A stretch of DNA of 10,707 bases from Dehalococcoidia bacterium (GTDB lineage Bacteria > Chloroflexota > Dehalococcoidia > GIF9 > UBA5620): contig JADHWZ010000063.1 in the NCBI GenBank assembly GCA_016783225.1, forward strand, positions 1 to 10,707, given 5' to 3'. The notes below the pieces were generated by a model that saw only the letters and a program-made list of their open reading frames with translations, did not search any database and had not been told where the DNA came from. The position numbers were made by a program, and so were the translations under genes. Positions 1 to 6,516 of the stretch are shown here, piece after piece (position 1 is the first letter of the stretch; each line of letters opens with the position of its first letter).

Positions 1-1182
1 GAAATCCTCAACGTTGAGGGGGGAACTGAAGCGGGCGCTGCCTCCCGTGGGCAGAACGTGACTTGGCCCGGCAACATAATCACCTAGGGCTACCGGGGAG
101 CTGCCACCGACAAAAATGCAGCCGGCGTTACGGATTTTCCCGACATAGGCGCTGGCATTGCGTAACATTAGCGATACGTGCTCCGGGGCATAGAGGTTGA
201 CTAACTCGATAGCGTCATCTGGACTGTCGACTAGGATTATCATACCATTTGAGTCTATGGCTTGCGCAGCAGTAGTCCGCCGTTCCAGCTTGCCCAGCTG
301 GAGCTCAACTTCACTATCCACTTTCCTGGCCAACTCGGAGGAGGTGGTAATGAGAATCGCCGAAGCCAGAGGATCGTGTTCCGCTTGGGCTATAAGGTCG
401 GCGGCACAGAACGAGGCATTAGCAGTGTCATCAGCCACAATTACTACCTCGCTAGGCCCCGGAAGGCTCTCGATCCCCACTATTCCATAGACCATTCTCT
501 TAGCCGCAACCACAAAAGCATTGCCCGGACCGCAGATCTTGTCTACTTTCGGTACGGTTTCAGTGCCGAAAGCCAGGGCAGCAATGGCCTGGGCCCCGCC
601 TATCTTGAAGACGCGATTCACCTTGGCGATGTCAGCCGCCGCAAGTGTTGGCGCCCAAATTGTGCCATCTTCCTGAGGTGGGGTAGCCACGATGATTTCG
701 TTGACTCCAGCTACTCGGGCCGGGACGGCTGTCATTAGCACCGTGGAGGGATAGGCAGCGGTTCCACCAGGCACGTAGATGCCGACCCTGTGTAGCGGGC
801 TGACCTGTCGACCCAGACCATGGCTGAGAAAGCTAGAGTCAAGGCGTTGTTTGCAGACGGAATGGAACGCATGGATTCTGTTCGCGGCCAGCTCGAGCGC
901 CTCGATCAACTTCTTATCTAAGTTCTGATAGGCGGCTGAAACCTCGTTCTGTGTTACCTCCAGCGAGCTAAGTCTAACTCTGTCCAGTTTCTCCGTGTAG
1001 CTAAGAACAGCTTTGTCGCCTTTATCGCGCACGTCAGTGATTATGCGTCTGACGATTTGGTCAGTCGAAAGCTTGTCCTCTGGTGTCTCGTCTTCCGGCC
1101 TGGGCGAAGGTAGAGACAGTGCAAACGAGCTCTCTCTGGTCAGCAATGCTCTTGCCTGGTTAAAACCTTCAATGATGTTCAT
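1..1182 (-). CDS. hisD: Histidinol dehydrogenase, 3' end cut by window edge
   Basis: HisD oxidises L-histidinol in two NAD-dependent steps to L-histidine, the last steps of histidine synthesis, in the cytoplasm with a bound zinc. I translated 394 codons from the ATG at 1182-1180; the frame is still open at base 1. The family is about 430 residues long, so some 35 C-terminal residues are missing. Visible hallmarks: IYVPGGTAAYPST (135-147), CGPGNAFV (217-224), PGPSEVV (241-247), QAEHDP (266-271) with zinc ligands Gln266 and His269, the catalytic Glu335-His336 pair in YAPEHV, and zinc ligand Asp368 in GDYVAGPSHVLPT. The last zinc ligand (His419 in E. coli) would lie beyond the window. The start overlaps the end of hisG by 14 nt, with a GAGG about 9 nt upstream, so the two are probably translationally coupled. 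Frame and motifs are clean, with no sign of damage. Confidence 0.97.
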   Translation of the reverse strand, partial: MNIIEGFNQARALLTRESSFALSLPSPRPEDETPEDKLSTDQIVRRIITDVRDKGDKAVLSYTEKLDRVRLSSLEVTQNEVSAAYQNLDKKLIEALELAANRIHAFHSVCKQRLDSSFLSHGLGRQVSPLHRVGIYVPGGTAAYPSTVLMTAVPARVAGVNEIIVATPPQEDGTIWAPTLAAADIAKVNRVFKIGGAQAIAALAFGTETVPKVDKICGPGNAFVVAAKRMVYGIVGIESLPGPSEVVIVADDTANASFCAADLIAQAEHDPLASAILITTSSELARKVDSEVELQLGKLERRTTAAQAIDSNGMIILVDSPDDAIELVNLYAPEHVSLMLRNASAYVGKIRNAGCIFVGGSSPVALGDYVAGPSHVLPTGGSARFSSPLNVEDF

Positions 1183-2623
1183 GGTGATTAGCCTCGGCCG
1201 TCTGGTGAATGATTTTGACCAGAGAGGCGATTTTCTTTCTCTTGGCGGAGGACTCCAGGCTGGACTTATTGCCGACAAGGCAAGCGGTAGACTGAAAAAG
1301 GGTGTCCAGGATCTTAAGGTTGTGCTTGGCCAAGGTCTTACCGGTCTGCGTGTTCTCAATGAGGAGGTCAGCATCTTCTGGCAAGAAGGCCTCAGTTGCT
1401 CCCCAGGTGGGAATCAACTTATACCGACTAGCATGGTTATCGCGAAGATATTTGTCAGCGATGTTGACGTATTCCGAGGCAACTCTGAGCGGTGATGCTC
1501 GCTCGGCTTGTAGCAACTCCTTCAAATCGTTGATAGTGGCCGCAGGTGAGTCCCGGCTAACGACTGCCACCACTTTCACTTCACCGAAGCCAAGCTCGAC
1601 GAGCTCCGTAACCGGGCTCGAGGGAAAGCGGTACAGATGGTCCAGGAGCCAATCTTTGCCGGTTATGGCCAAGTCGAAACTGCCATTAGCTACTTGGAGC
1701 GGCATGTCTTGAGGCCTGATTACCTTCACATTCACCCAATCGAGGTTCAAGCTTGGCCGCCGATTGGGTGTGCCGCCAGAATAGTCTTGCAGTTCAAGGC
1801 CGGCTCTACTGAGGAATTCCGAAGCTGGTGCTTGCTGATGTCCGTCCGGTACAGCGAGCCGGACTTTTTCCTCGCTGAAGTCAGGATAGAATCTGCCTAC
1901 GCTCTCGGCTGGTTTTCGCTTCAGCTGCAACCACGGTTTGACTCTCATCCCAAGACCGCGGCTGAATTGCGCTATGACTTGGCCGACGTTCTTGGCTTGC
2001 CAGCTCTCTTGATTGGCGATGAGAAAGGCACTGGTAGAACGGAAGGTAGTCAGCGGCACCAAGCTCTGAGACCTTATTTCCGATTCATCTCTTCCCCACA
2101 GCAAAATCAGGTCGGCGTTCTCTGGTGGGTAGACTTCAGCAGCCCCCCATACGGGAAACACCCTGAACCTCCTCAATCTGAGACTCAAAGCTAAGGCCTC
2201 TGCCAGATTGGGATACTCCGTCACTATGCGCCAACTATCTTGCTTGGCTGGCAATTCCCGAAGGCTCGATGTGTCTCCATGCTGACTAGCCGCCATATAC
2301 AGATTGCCTTTGTTATACTCCAGGTCGAGTACGCTGACCAGGGCGCTGGCTGGGTATCGAGCCAGGAGTTCTTCAAGCCAGTCCGAGCTACAGATGCCCA
2401 AGTCATAGTTGCCTACGGCCACCTGAATAGGGATGTCTCTTTCTTGGAACATCTTGGCCGAGACGTGAGGGAAATTTATTGACCGGAGCCGATACGTCCG
2501 GGTATCTTGAGTGTAGCCATCGAATTCCAGCCCCGTTTCAGTCAACAAGCATGCGGTAGCTGGCAGAAGTCTTCCCTTCGGTAGAGCTAGCTTGACGCAA
2601 TCTGGCTGACGTCCAGTTAGCAA
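1169..2623 (-). CDS. hisG: Tandem (double) ATP phosphoribosyltransferase, two HisG units in one chain
   Basis: HisG joins ATP and PRPP to make phosphoribosyl-ATP, the first committed step of histidine synthesis. This 484-residue chain is about twice the short HisG form (around 210) and holds two catalytic units. Unit 1 (about 10-222) has LALPKGRL (12-19), GNYDLGICSSDWL (71-83), VTEYPNLA (134-141) and GAAEVYPPENADL (160-172), but where the PRPP loop should be it reads LLWGRDESEI (174-183). Unit 2 (about 253-476) has LAVPDGHQ (256-263) in place of PKGRL, then GSFDLAITGKDWL (314-326), LGFGEVKVVAVV (344-355), GATEAFLPEDADLL (408-421) and an intact loop ending QTGKTL (426-431). The C-terminal regulatory domain of long HisG is absent, consistent with a HisZ-dependent enzyme; hisZ lies directly upstream. 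The start is TTG: PKGRL must sit near the N-terminus, and GGAGG lies 11 nt upstream inside the end of hisZ. Activity is inferred from context, since each unit alone lacks a key motif. Confidence 0.9.
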   Translation of the reverse strand: MLTGRQPDCVKLALPKGRLLPATACLLTETGLEFDGYTQDTRTYRLRSINFPHVSAKMFQERDIPIQVAVGNYDLGICSSDWLEELLARYPASALVSVLDLEYNKGNLYMAASQHGDTSSLRELPAKQDSWRIVTEYPNLAEALALSLRLRRFRVFPVWGAAEVYPPENADLILLWGRDESEIRSQSLVPLTTFRSTSAFLIANQESWQAKNVGQVIAQFSRGLGMRVKPWLQLKRKPAESVGRFYPDFSEEKVRLAVPDGHQQAPASEFLSRAGLELQDYSGGTPNRRPSLNLDWVNVKVIRPQDMPLQVANGSFDLAITGKDWLLDHLYRFPSSPVTELVELGFGEVKVVAVVSRDSPAATINDLKELLQAERASPLRVASEYVNIADKYLRDNHASRYKLIPTWGATEAFLPEDADLLIENTQTGKTLAKHNLKILDTLFQSTACLVGNKSSLESSAKRKKIASLVKIIHQTAEANHHEHH

Positions 2624-2624
2624 G

Positions 2625-3863
2625 TTATGCCAAGCCTCCTATTATGTTGATGACTTCGGCTACTGCAGACGTCTCCCTTTTCTGGTTTCGGACTTGGTCG
2701 GTGACAATAAAGGGTGACGGTTTCTCTTGGATAGTAACCAGCCAGCGCGGATTTGGCTGGCGGCCGCTGAAGTCGAGTTCAACTACATGGCCAGCTTCGC
2801 GGAGTGACTGGGCCAACTCAAAACCGGCCTTCATTGTGGCTGATGTCTTAGTCTCGCTCCTGACCAGGATTCTTTCCGCTGGCTTCTGCTGGGCGTCAGG
2901 CTGAACCAAACGCATGAGTGGGTCGAGGTAGAGCGCGAAACCGCAGGCTGGGGTACTCTTGCCGCCAATGAGCGGGACAAGATTGTCATATCTACCTCCG
3001 CTGCCTATCTTGTCTTCCTTGATAAGAAACTGGAAGCAAAGTCCAGTGTAGTATTCGAAACCTCGAGTGGACGTGATATCAATCTGGTAATTGCAACCTA
3101 GAGCATCGAGAAGGCTGGCAACTTCGCCGAAGTTGTCAAGCTCAGACTTCAAATCAAAGGAAAGCCGAGGCAGAGCTTTCAGATTCTCCAGGAAACCGCT
3201 TGATCTTCCTCTCAAGTCGAGGAGCAATGACAGCAGTCTGTTGGCATCGGAATTGCTCGACCCTGTCTGTGTCAGCACCTGCCAGTTGCCGTCCAGAATC
3301 TGAGTCAGCAATCTGGCCTTTTCGCCAGGATCTAGCTCTAGCTCTTTGAGCAAAGCCTTCAGCACACCGGCGTGAGACAGCCGTATTTCAAGACCAGTGA
3401 TACCCAGATTGCGTATAATTTCGGCGGCGAGCAGGATCAGTTCCACCTCCGCTGTTGGTCTGGCATTGCCCAGAAACTCGACTCCACATTGCCACCGCTC
3501 TCTATTCTCTTTACCTGTCTCCTCGAAGGCGAAGACACTGGTGACGTAGAACAGCCTGGCTATGTCCTCCTGCCCCATATTTTCTGTGTAGAGCCTGGCG
3601 ACGGGGATGGTGCCGTCTGGTCTTAGCACCACCCTCTCTCCGCTCCAGCCGTCCCAGTCAAGAAAAGAATACACTCTGCTCAGCATATTCGGGGTGAGCG
3701 TCCCCGCCGCCGTGAACAAATGCAGGTACTCCAGAGTTGGCGTTCTCACTTCCTGGTAACCCCAACTGATGCAAGAGCGTCGAAACGCATCTTCTATGTG
3801 GCGAAAGCGTTGCGTATCTCCGGGGAGCAGATCTCGAGCGCCTTTGCATTTGTGATCTGTCAT
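2625..3863 (-). CDS. hisZ: ATP phosphoribosyltransferase regulatory subunit (HisS-like, HisZ)
   Basis: HisZ is a catalytically dead relative of histidyl-tRNA synthetase that binds short HisG, activates it and carries histidine feedback control. This 412-residue protein has the HisS fold signatures ARDLLPGD (9-16), VRTPTLEYLHLF (39-50), LRPDGTIPVARL (80-91), STRGFEYYTG (265-274) and GGRYDNLVPLIGG (289-301). Residues that define a working synthetase are changed. The motif 2 arginine of the usual FRxERP is Ala112 (FAFEE, 111-115), and the motif 3 GLERL has become LYLDPL (311-316), without the arginine. The region after 330 resembles only a reduced anticodon-binding domain. These losses and the position 1 nt before hisG identify HisZ rather than HisS. 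A HisZ-like protein with moonlighting roles cannot be excluded. It is the first gene of the operon, starting at ATG 3863 with a weak GAGAG upstream and a promoter about 30 bp away. Confidence 0.88.
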   Translation of the reverse strand: MTDHKCKGARDLLPGDTQRFRHIEDAFRRSCISWGYQEVRTPTLEYLHLFTAAGTLTPNMLSRVYSFLDWDGWSGERVVLRPDGTIPVARLYTENMGQEDIARLFYVTSVFAFEETGKENRERWQCGVEFLGNARPTAEVELILLAAEIIRNLGITGLEIRLSHAGVLKALLKELELDPGEKARLLTQILDGNWQVLTQTGSSNSDANRLLSLLLDLRGRSSGFLENLKALPRLSFDLKSELDNFGEVASLLDALGCNYQIDITSTRGFEYYTGLCFQFLIKEDKIGSGGRYDNLVPLIGGKSTPACGFALYLDPLMRLVQPDAQQKPAERILVRSETKTSATMKAGFELAQSLREAGHVVELDFSGRQPNPRWLVTIQEKPSPFIVTDQVRNQKRETSAVAEVINIIGGLA

Positions 3864-3890
3864 GCTCTCAGACCTTGGGCAGGTTGGCCT

Positions 3891-3919
3891 ATTCTACAAC
3901 AATCCAATCCCCCCTTCAA
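3891..3919 (-). promoter_or_regulatory. Promoter of the hisZ-hisG-hisD operon
   Basis: On the minus strand TTGAAG (3914-3919, 4 of 6 to the sigma-70 consensus) is followed after exactly 17 bp by TAGAAT (3891-3896, 5 of 6). The predicted transcript starts near 3884, giving a leader of about 20 nt before hisZ. That is too short for a T-box, riboswitch or attenuator, so histidine control here would have to act by a repressor or on the enzyme. This is a pattern match only. Confidence 0.6.
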
Positions 3920-3926
3920 TCTAGAG

Positions 3927-3955
3927 TTGCCGTTGACTGCCGTCTCGGCTATAAT
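3927..3955 (+). promoter_or_regulatory. Promoter of the nfeD - short nfeD - slipin operon
   Basis: TTGCCG (3927-3932, 4 of 6) is followed after 17 bp by a perfect TATAAT (3950-3955). Transcription would start near 3962, only about 13 nt before the nfeD ATG at 3975. The box supports that ATG over the longer upstream open frame, because any start before 3962 would lie outside the transcript. Its -35 is 7 bp from the -35 of the opposing hisZ promoter. Confidence 0.65.
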
Positions 3956-3974
3956 TAGGCCAAGGTTGGTAGCA

Positions 3975-5291
3975 ATGTTCAGAGTTGCACTCAGGTTCGG
4001 CTATGTGTCCCTTCTGGGTTGCCTGATAGCTGCGGCGCTTGTCTCCGGTGGGGCCAACGCTGGCTCGGCCAACATCGAAGTGCTGCAGATTGATGGCACG
4101 ATTGTGCCGGTAGTAGCTGATTACATCGAGCGTGGTATTAGTGAGGCTGAGTCTAAAGGCAGTGGCGCCTGTATTATTGAACTGGATACACCAGGAGGGC
4201 TCCTTGATTCAACAGAAAAGATTGTCCAGCGGATTATGAGCGCTAAGATACCGATTATAGTCTACGTTTCGCCGCATGGTAGCTGGGCAGCTTCAGCGGG
4301 TACTTTCATCACTATAGCCGCCGATGTAGCGGTTATGGCCCCAGGAACCACCATCGGGGCAGCTCACCCGGTGAGCGTTGGTGAAGAAATGCCCGAAGAG
4401 ATGGCAAAGAAGGTGACTGAGCATACGAGTGCTTGGATCAGGAGCATTGCTGAGAAACGCGGGCGTGACCCCAATGAAGCTGAATTGGCAGTCACAGAAA
4501 GCAAGTCATTCACTGCTGTTGAGGCATTGGAAGCCAACCTTATTGACTTCCAGGCTGATGATCTGGAAAGCGTTATTAGCCAGATCAATGGCAGGGAAGT
4601 GACCCTGGCCAATGGCGAGAAGGTCATCATAGATGCTAACGTTTATGTGATGAATAGGAATGAAATGAATGGCATTGAGCGGTTCTTGCACGTCATCAGC
4701 GACCCGAATATTGCCTATATCCTGATGAGTCTGGCTACAATAGGGCTAATTACGGAGATTTCAAATCCGGGGATGATATTCCCTGGAGTGGCTGGGGGGA
4801 TAAGCCTGTTGCTGGCCTTCTATTCCCTGGGTGTGCTCAATGCTTACTGGGCTGGAGTATTGTTCATACTGCTTGCCTTCGCGATGTTTGTCGCAGAGGT
4901 TTATACTCCGACGTTTGGTATACTGACGGCTGGTGGAATCGCTAGTATGGTTGCTGGCTCTCTTGTTCTGTTCAGCCATAGTCCGCTGGAGATAAACAAG
5001 GGCCTAGTTGCCGGGGTGACCATTGTCATAGCTGCTTTCCTTGTTTTTGTGCTCGGTGCCGTGGTTCGAGGGCAGAGGCGCAAAGTAGCCACCGGTGCTG
5101 AAGGGATAATAGGCACAGTGGGTGTAGCTCGTACAGCTCTCGCTCCTAAGGGTACAGTTCTGGTGGAAGGCGAACTCTGGGCAGCCAGGGTTGACAGTGG
5201 CAAGGTGGAGCCGGGGGAGGATGTGACAGTAACTAAGGTCGAGGAGCTGAAGCTGGTAGTAACTAAGAAGAAAGCTAAGAAGAGGGGTTGA
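3975..5291 (+). CDS. Long NfeD family membrane-bound serine protease (ClpP class)
   Basis: This 438-residue protein is of the long NfeD type (related to archaeal PH1510), membrane proteases found in operons with stomatin-like proteins and thought to act on membrane targets. Residues 1-29 look like a signal peptide (hydrophobic stretch 11-24, then GANAG). The ClpP-class domain covers about 32-230: ELDTPGGLLDST (69-80), AASAG (105-109) with Ser107 as likely nucleophile, MAPGTTIGAAHPV (121-133), and Lys146 (or 145) in EMAKKVTEH as likely general base. Hydrophobic segments follow at about 245-262, 268-287, 290-309, 312-333 and 342-363. An OB-fold (about 375-430) and a Lys-rich tail end the protein. 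The open frame reaches back to 3720 across the promoter and hisZ; ATG 3975 is preferred because a signal peptide follows at once. The last 395 bp are duplicated immediately downstream. Function is known for the family only; substrates here are unknown. Confidence 0.93.
   Translation: MFRVALRFGYVSLLGCLIAAALVSGGANAGSANIEVLQIDGTIVPVVADYIERGISEAESKGSGACIIELDTPGGLLDSTEKIVQRIMSAKIPIIVYVSPHGSWAASAGTFITIAADVAVMAPGTTIGAAHPVSVGEEMPEEMAKKVTEHTSAWIRSIAEKRGRDPNEAELAVTESKSFTAVEALEANLIDFQADDLESVISQINGREVTLANGEKVIIDANVYVMNRNEMNGIERFLHVISDPNIAYILMSLATIGLITEISNPGMIFPGVAGGISLLLAFYSLGVLNAYWAGVLFILLAFAMFVAEVYTPTFGILTAGGIASMVAGSLVLFSHSPLEINKGLVAGVTIVIAAFLVFVLGAVVRGQRRKVATGAEGIIGTVGVARTALAPKGTVLVEGELWAARVDSGKVEPGEDVTVTKVEELKLVVTKKKAKKRG
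4897..5291 (+). repeat. Copy 1 of a tandem duplication (3' end of long nfeD)
   Basis: The last 395 bp of the long nfeD, from the codon region of Glu308 to the stop codon, form the first copy of a direct tandem duplication. Bases 5001-5291 align without gaps to 5419-5709 (offset 418), and 4897 to about 4970 align without gaps to 5292 to about 5365 (offset 395). The copies abut exactly at the nfeD stop codon. Checked by eye in both DNA and protein. Confidence 0.82.
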
Positions 5292-5313
5292 AGATTTCTG
5301 CGCCCACTTGTGG

Positions 5314-5319
5314 TATACT
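5314..5319 (+). promoter_or_regulatory. Possible extended -10 element ahead of short nfeD
   Basis: TATACT (5314-5319) is preceded by TGG, giving a TGnTATACT extended -10 element. TTGAAG (5288-5293) is 20 bp upstream, too far for a good -35. The same bases are inherited from the coding part of copy 1 (GGTATACTG at 4917), so the match may be incidental. Confidence 0.2.
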
Positions 5320-5364
5320 GGTGCCCTGCACGTTTACTTCTATGGGTTGTGGCCTGTTTGTTTC

Positions 5365-5709
5365 GTGAAGTCACAGGTCACTACGACTGGAGATAGATTG
5401 GACATAGATATAGATGGAGGCTTAGTTGCCGGGGTAGTCATTGTCTTGATTGCTCTGTGTATTCCTGTCATTTGGGCCATCGTTCGAGGCCAGAGGCGGA
5501 AGGTAACTACAGGTGTTGAAGGGCTAGCAGGCAAAGTTGCTGAGGCCCTGACAGCTCTCGATCCCAAGGGCACGGTTCTAGTCGAGGGCGAACACTGGAC
5601 AGCCAGGATTGACAGCGGTAGGGCAGAGCCAGGAGAGGAGGTGATAGTAACTGAGGTCGACGGACTAAAGCTGGTAGTAACCAGGAAGAAAACCAAGGGG
5701 AGGAAATGA
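5365..5709 (+). CDS. Short NfeD-like protein (one membrane helix plus OB-fold)
   Basis: The protein is the C-terminal part of the long NfeD made again as a separate small gene: about two thirds of 96 aligned residues are identical by eye. It has one hydrophobic segment (LVAGVVIVLIALCIPVIWAIV), the shared RGQRRKV linker, and an OB-fold with PKGTVLVEGE and ending LKLVVT, then a basic tail. Ordinary short NfeD proteins have three or four helices before the OB-fold; here the upstream helices were lost by frameshift. The start is uncertain. TTG 5308 gives 133 residues but reads the shifted remnant and has no Shine-Dalgarno. GTG 5365 overlaps the remnant's TGA as GTGA. TTG 5398 has the best ribosome site (GGAG, 5 nt spacing). 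The stop overlaps the slipin start as ATGA. An open, basic, conserved OB frame suggests it is still used, perhaps as a partner of the slipin, but a decaying duplicate is possible. Confidence 0.72.
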   Translation: MKSQVTTTGDRLDIDIDGGLVAGVVIVLIALCIPVIWAIVRGQRRKVTTGVEGLAGKVAEALTALDPKGTVLVEGEHWTARIDSGRAEPGEEVIVTEVDGLKLVVTRKKTKGRK

Positions 5710-6473
5710 TGGACTTAATTCTTATTGTCGCTATTGTCATAGTAGCATTCATATTGCTCACGGCCGCCATTAAGATTGTCAAGGAGTATGAGCGTGGCGT
5801 AATCTTTCGCCTGGGGCGGTATGTCGGCCTCCGGGGGCCAGGGATCATCTTCTTGATTCCATTTATTGAAACGATGGTGAAGATTGACCTCCGTGTGGTC
5901 ACCATGGATGTTCCAACCCAAGAATGCATTACTATGGATACGGTCACTGTTAAGGTAGACGCCGTGGTCTATTTCCGAGTCATGAAGCCCGAAGACGCTG
6001 TGCTCAACGTGGAGCAATATGTCAGAGCGACTTCTCTACTGTCGCAAACGACCTTGCGCAATGTTGTGGGGCAATCTGACCTCGAGGACTTACTTGCTCA
6101 TCGAGATAAGGTCAATGAGAAGTTGCAGTCACTCATTGATGAAGGAACGGAGCCGTGGGGTATAAAGGTAAGCATGGTAGAGGTCAGAGATGTTGAGCTG
6201 CCTGACACAATGCAGCGGGCTATGGCAGCTCAGGCTGAAGCTGAACGGGAAAGGCGAGCCAAGGTTATCCATGCTCAAGGCGAATTCGAAGCTGCGCAGA
6301 AATTGGCCGATGCGGCGAAGGTCATTTCCAGTCAACCTTCGGCCCTCCAACTGCGCTACCTCCAGACTCTGGGTACGATTTCTACCGAGCGGACTAATAC
6401 AATAGTGTTTCCTTTGCCGATAGACCTGATTAAGCCTTTTCTGGGCGAGACAGGTCCTGAGAAGAAGAAGTAG
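5706..6473 (+). CDS. Slipin / stomatin-like SPFH (Band 7) membrane protein
   Basis: Slipins are membrane scaffold proteins that oligomerise in lipid microdomains and pair with NfeD proteases, which in archaea can cleave the stomatin partner. The 255-residue protein has an N-terminal membrane anchor (about 3-24), then the SPFH domain opening with YERGVIFRLGRY (28-39) and GPGIIFLIPFIE (44-55). Further hallmarks are VTVKVDAVVYFRV (80-92), LRNVVGQSDLEDLLAHRD (117-134) and MVEVRDVELP (157-166). An Ala/Glu-rich coiled-coil stretch (173-205, QAEAERERRAKVI) and a hydrophobic C-terminal part (VFPLPIDL, 234-241) complete the usual pattern. Length is normal for bacterial slipins. ATGATG gives two possible starts, 5706 and 5709; AGGGGAGG lies 2 nt before the first and 5 nt before the second, so the second may be used. 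It is the last gene of the operon, with a terminator 12 nt after its stop. Confidence 0.93.
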   Translation: MMDLILIVAIVIVAFILLTAAIKIVKEYERGVIFRLGRYVGLRGPGIIFLIPFIETMVKIDLRVVTMDVPTQECITMDTVTVKVDAVVYFRVMKPEDAVLNVEQYVRATSLLSQTTLRNVVGQSDLEDLLAHRDKVNEKLQSLIDEGTEPWGIKVSMVEVRDVELPDTMQRAMAAQAEAERERRAKVIHAQGEFEAAQKLADAAKVISSQPSALQLRYLQTLGTISTERTNTIVFPLPIDLIKPFLGETGPEKKK

Positions 6474-6484
6474 TTGATCTGTAG

Positions 6485-6516
6485 CCCCTGCCTTCGTCAG
6501 AGGGCAGGGGTTTCGT
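6485..6516 (+). terminator. Rho-independent terminator after the slipin gene
   Basis: CCCCTGCCTTC (6485-6495) pairs with GAGGGCAGGGG (6500-6510): an 11-bp stem with one T-G wobble, closed by a GTCA loop and followed by TTTCGTT. The stem is strong and the T tail short. It also lies just past the end of birA on the other strand and may stop that transcript too, although no T tail follows in that direction. Confidence 0.85.

Larger units (their letters stand above)
5292..5709 (+). repeat. Copy 2 of the tandem duplication, with 23 bp inserted and the frame shifted
   Basis: The second copy is 418 bp long. In the frame of GGT 5312 its start reads ISAPTCGIL, against VYTPTFGIL in the long NfeD, and further on TSMGCGLFV against ASMVAGSLV; this frame ends at TGA 5366-5368. 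CTGGAGATA (5387-5395) matches 4986-4994 at offset 401, so the extra 23 bp came as about 6 bp and then 17 bp, the latter in an ATAGAT-rich slippage-prone stretch (5393-5416). The net shift moves the OB-fold part into another frame, which stays open to the stop. Confidence 0.8.

Noticed and set aside
1013..2482. Several plus-strand open frames inside hisG and hisD (for example 1013-1495, 1637-2194)
   Set aside because: They are antisense shadows of well-supported genes, with no recognisable motifs.
2625..3863. Naming the gene hisS (histidyl-tRNA synthetase)
   Set aside because: The motif 2 and motif 3 arginines are replaced, the anticodon-binding domain is reduced, and it is in an operon with hisG and hisD.
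3720..3974. N-terminal extension of the long NfeD frame by 85 codons
   Set aside because: It runs antisense through hisZ and across the promoter at 3927-3955, and would bury the signal peptide; ATG 3975 fits far better.
4901..5947. Minus-strand open frames across nfeD and slipin, Ser/Thr-rich
   Set aside because: Their composition mirrors the coding strand of the real genes, and they recur in both tandem copies only because the DNA is duplicated.
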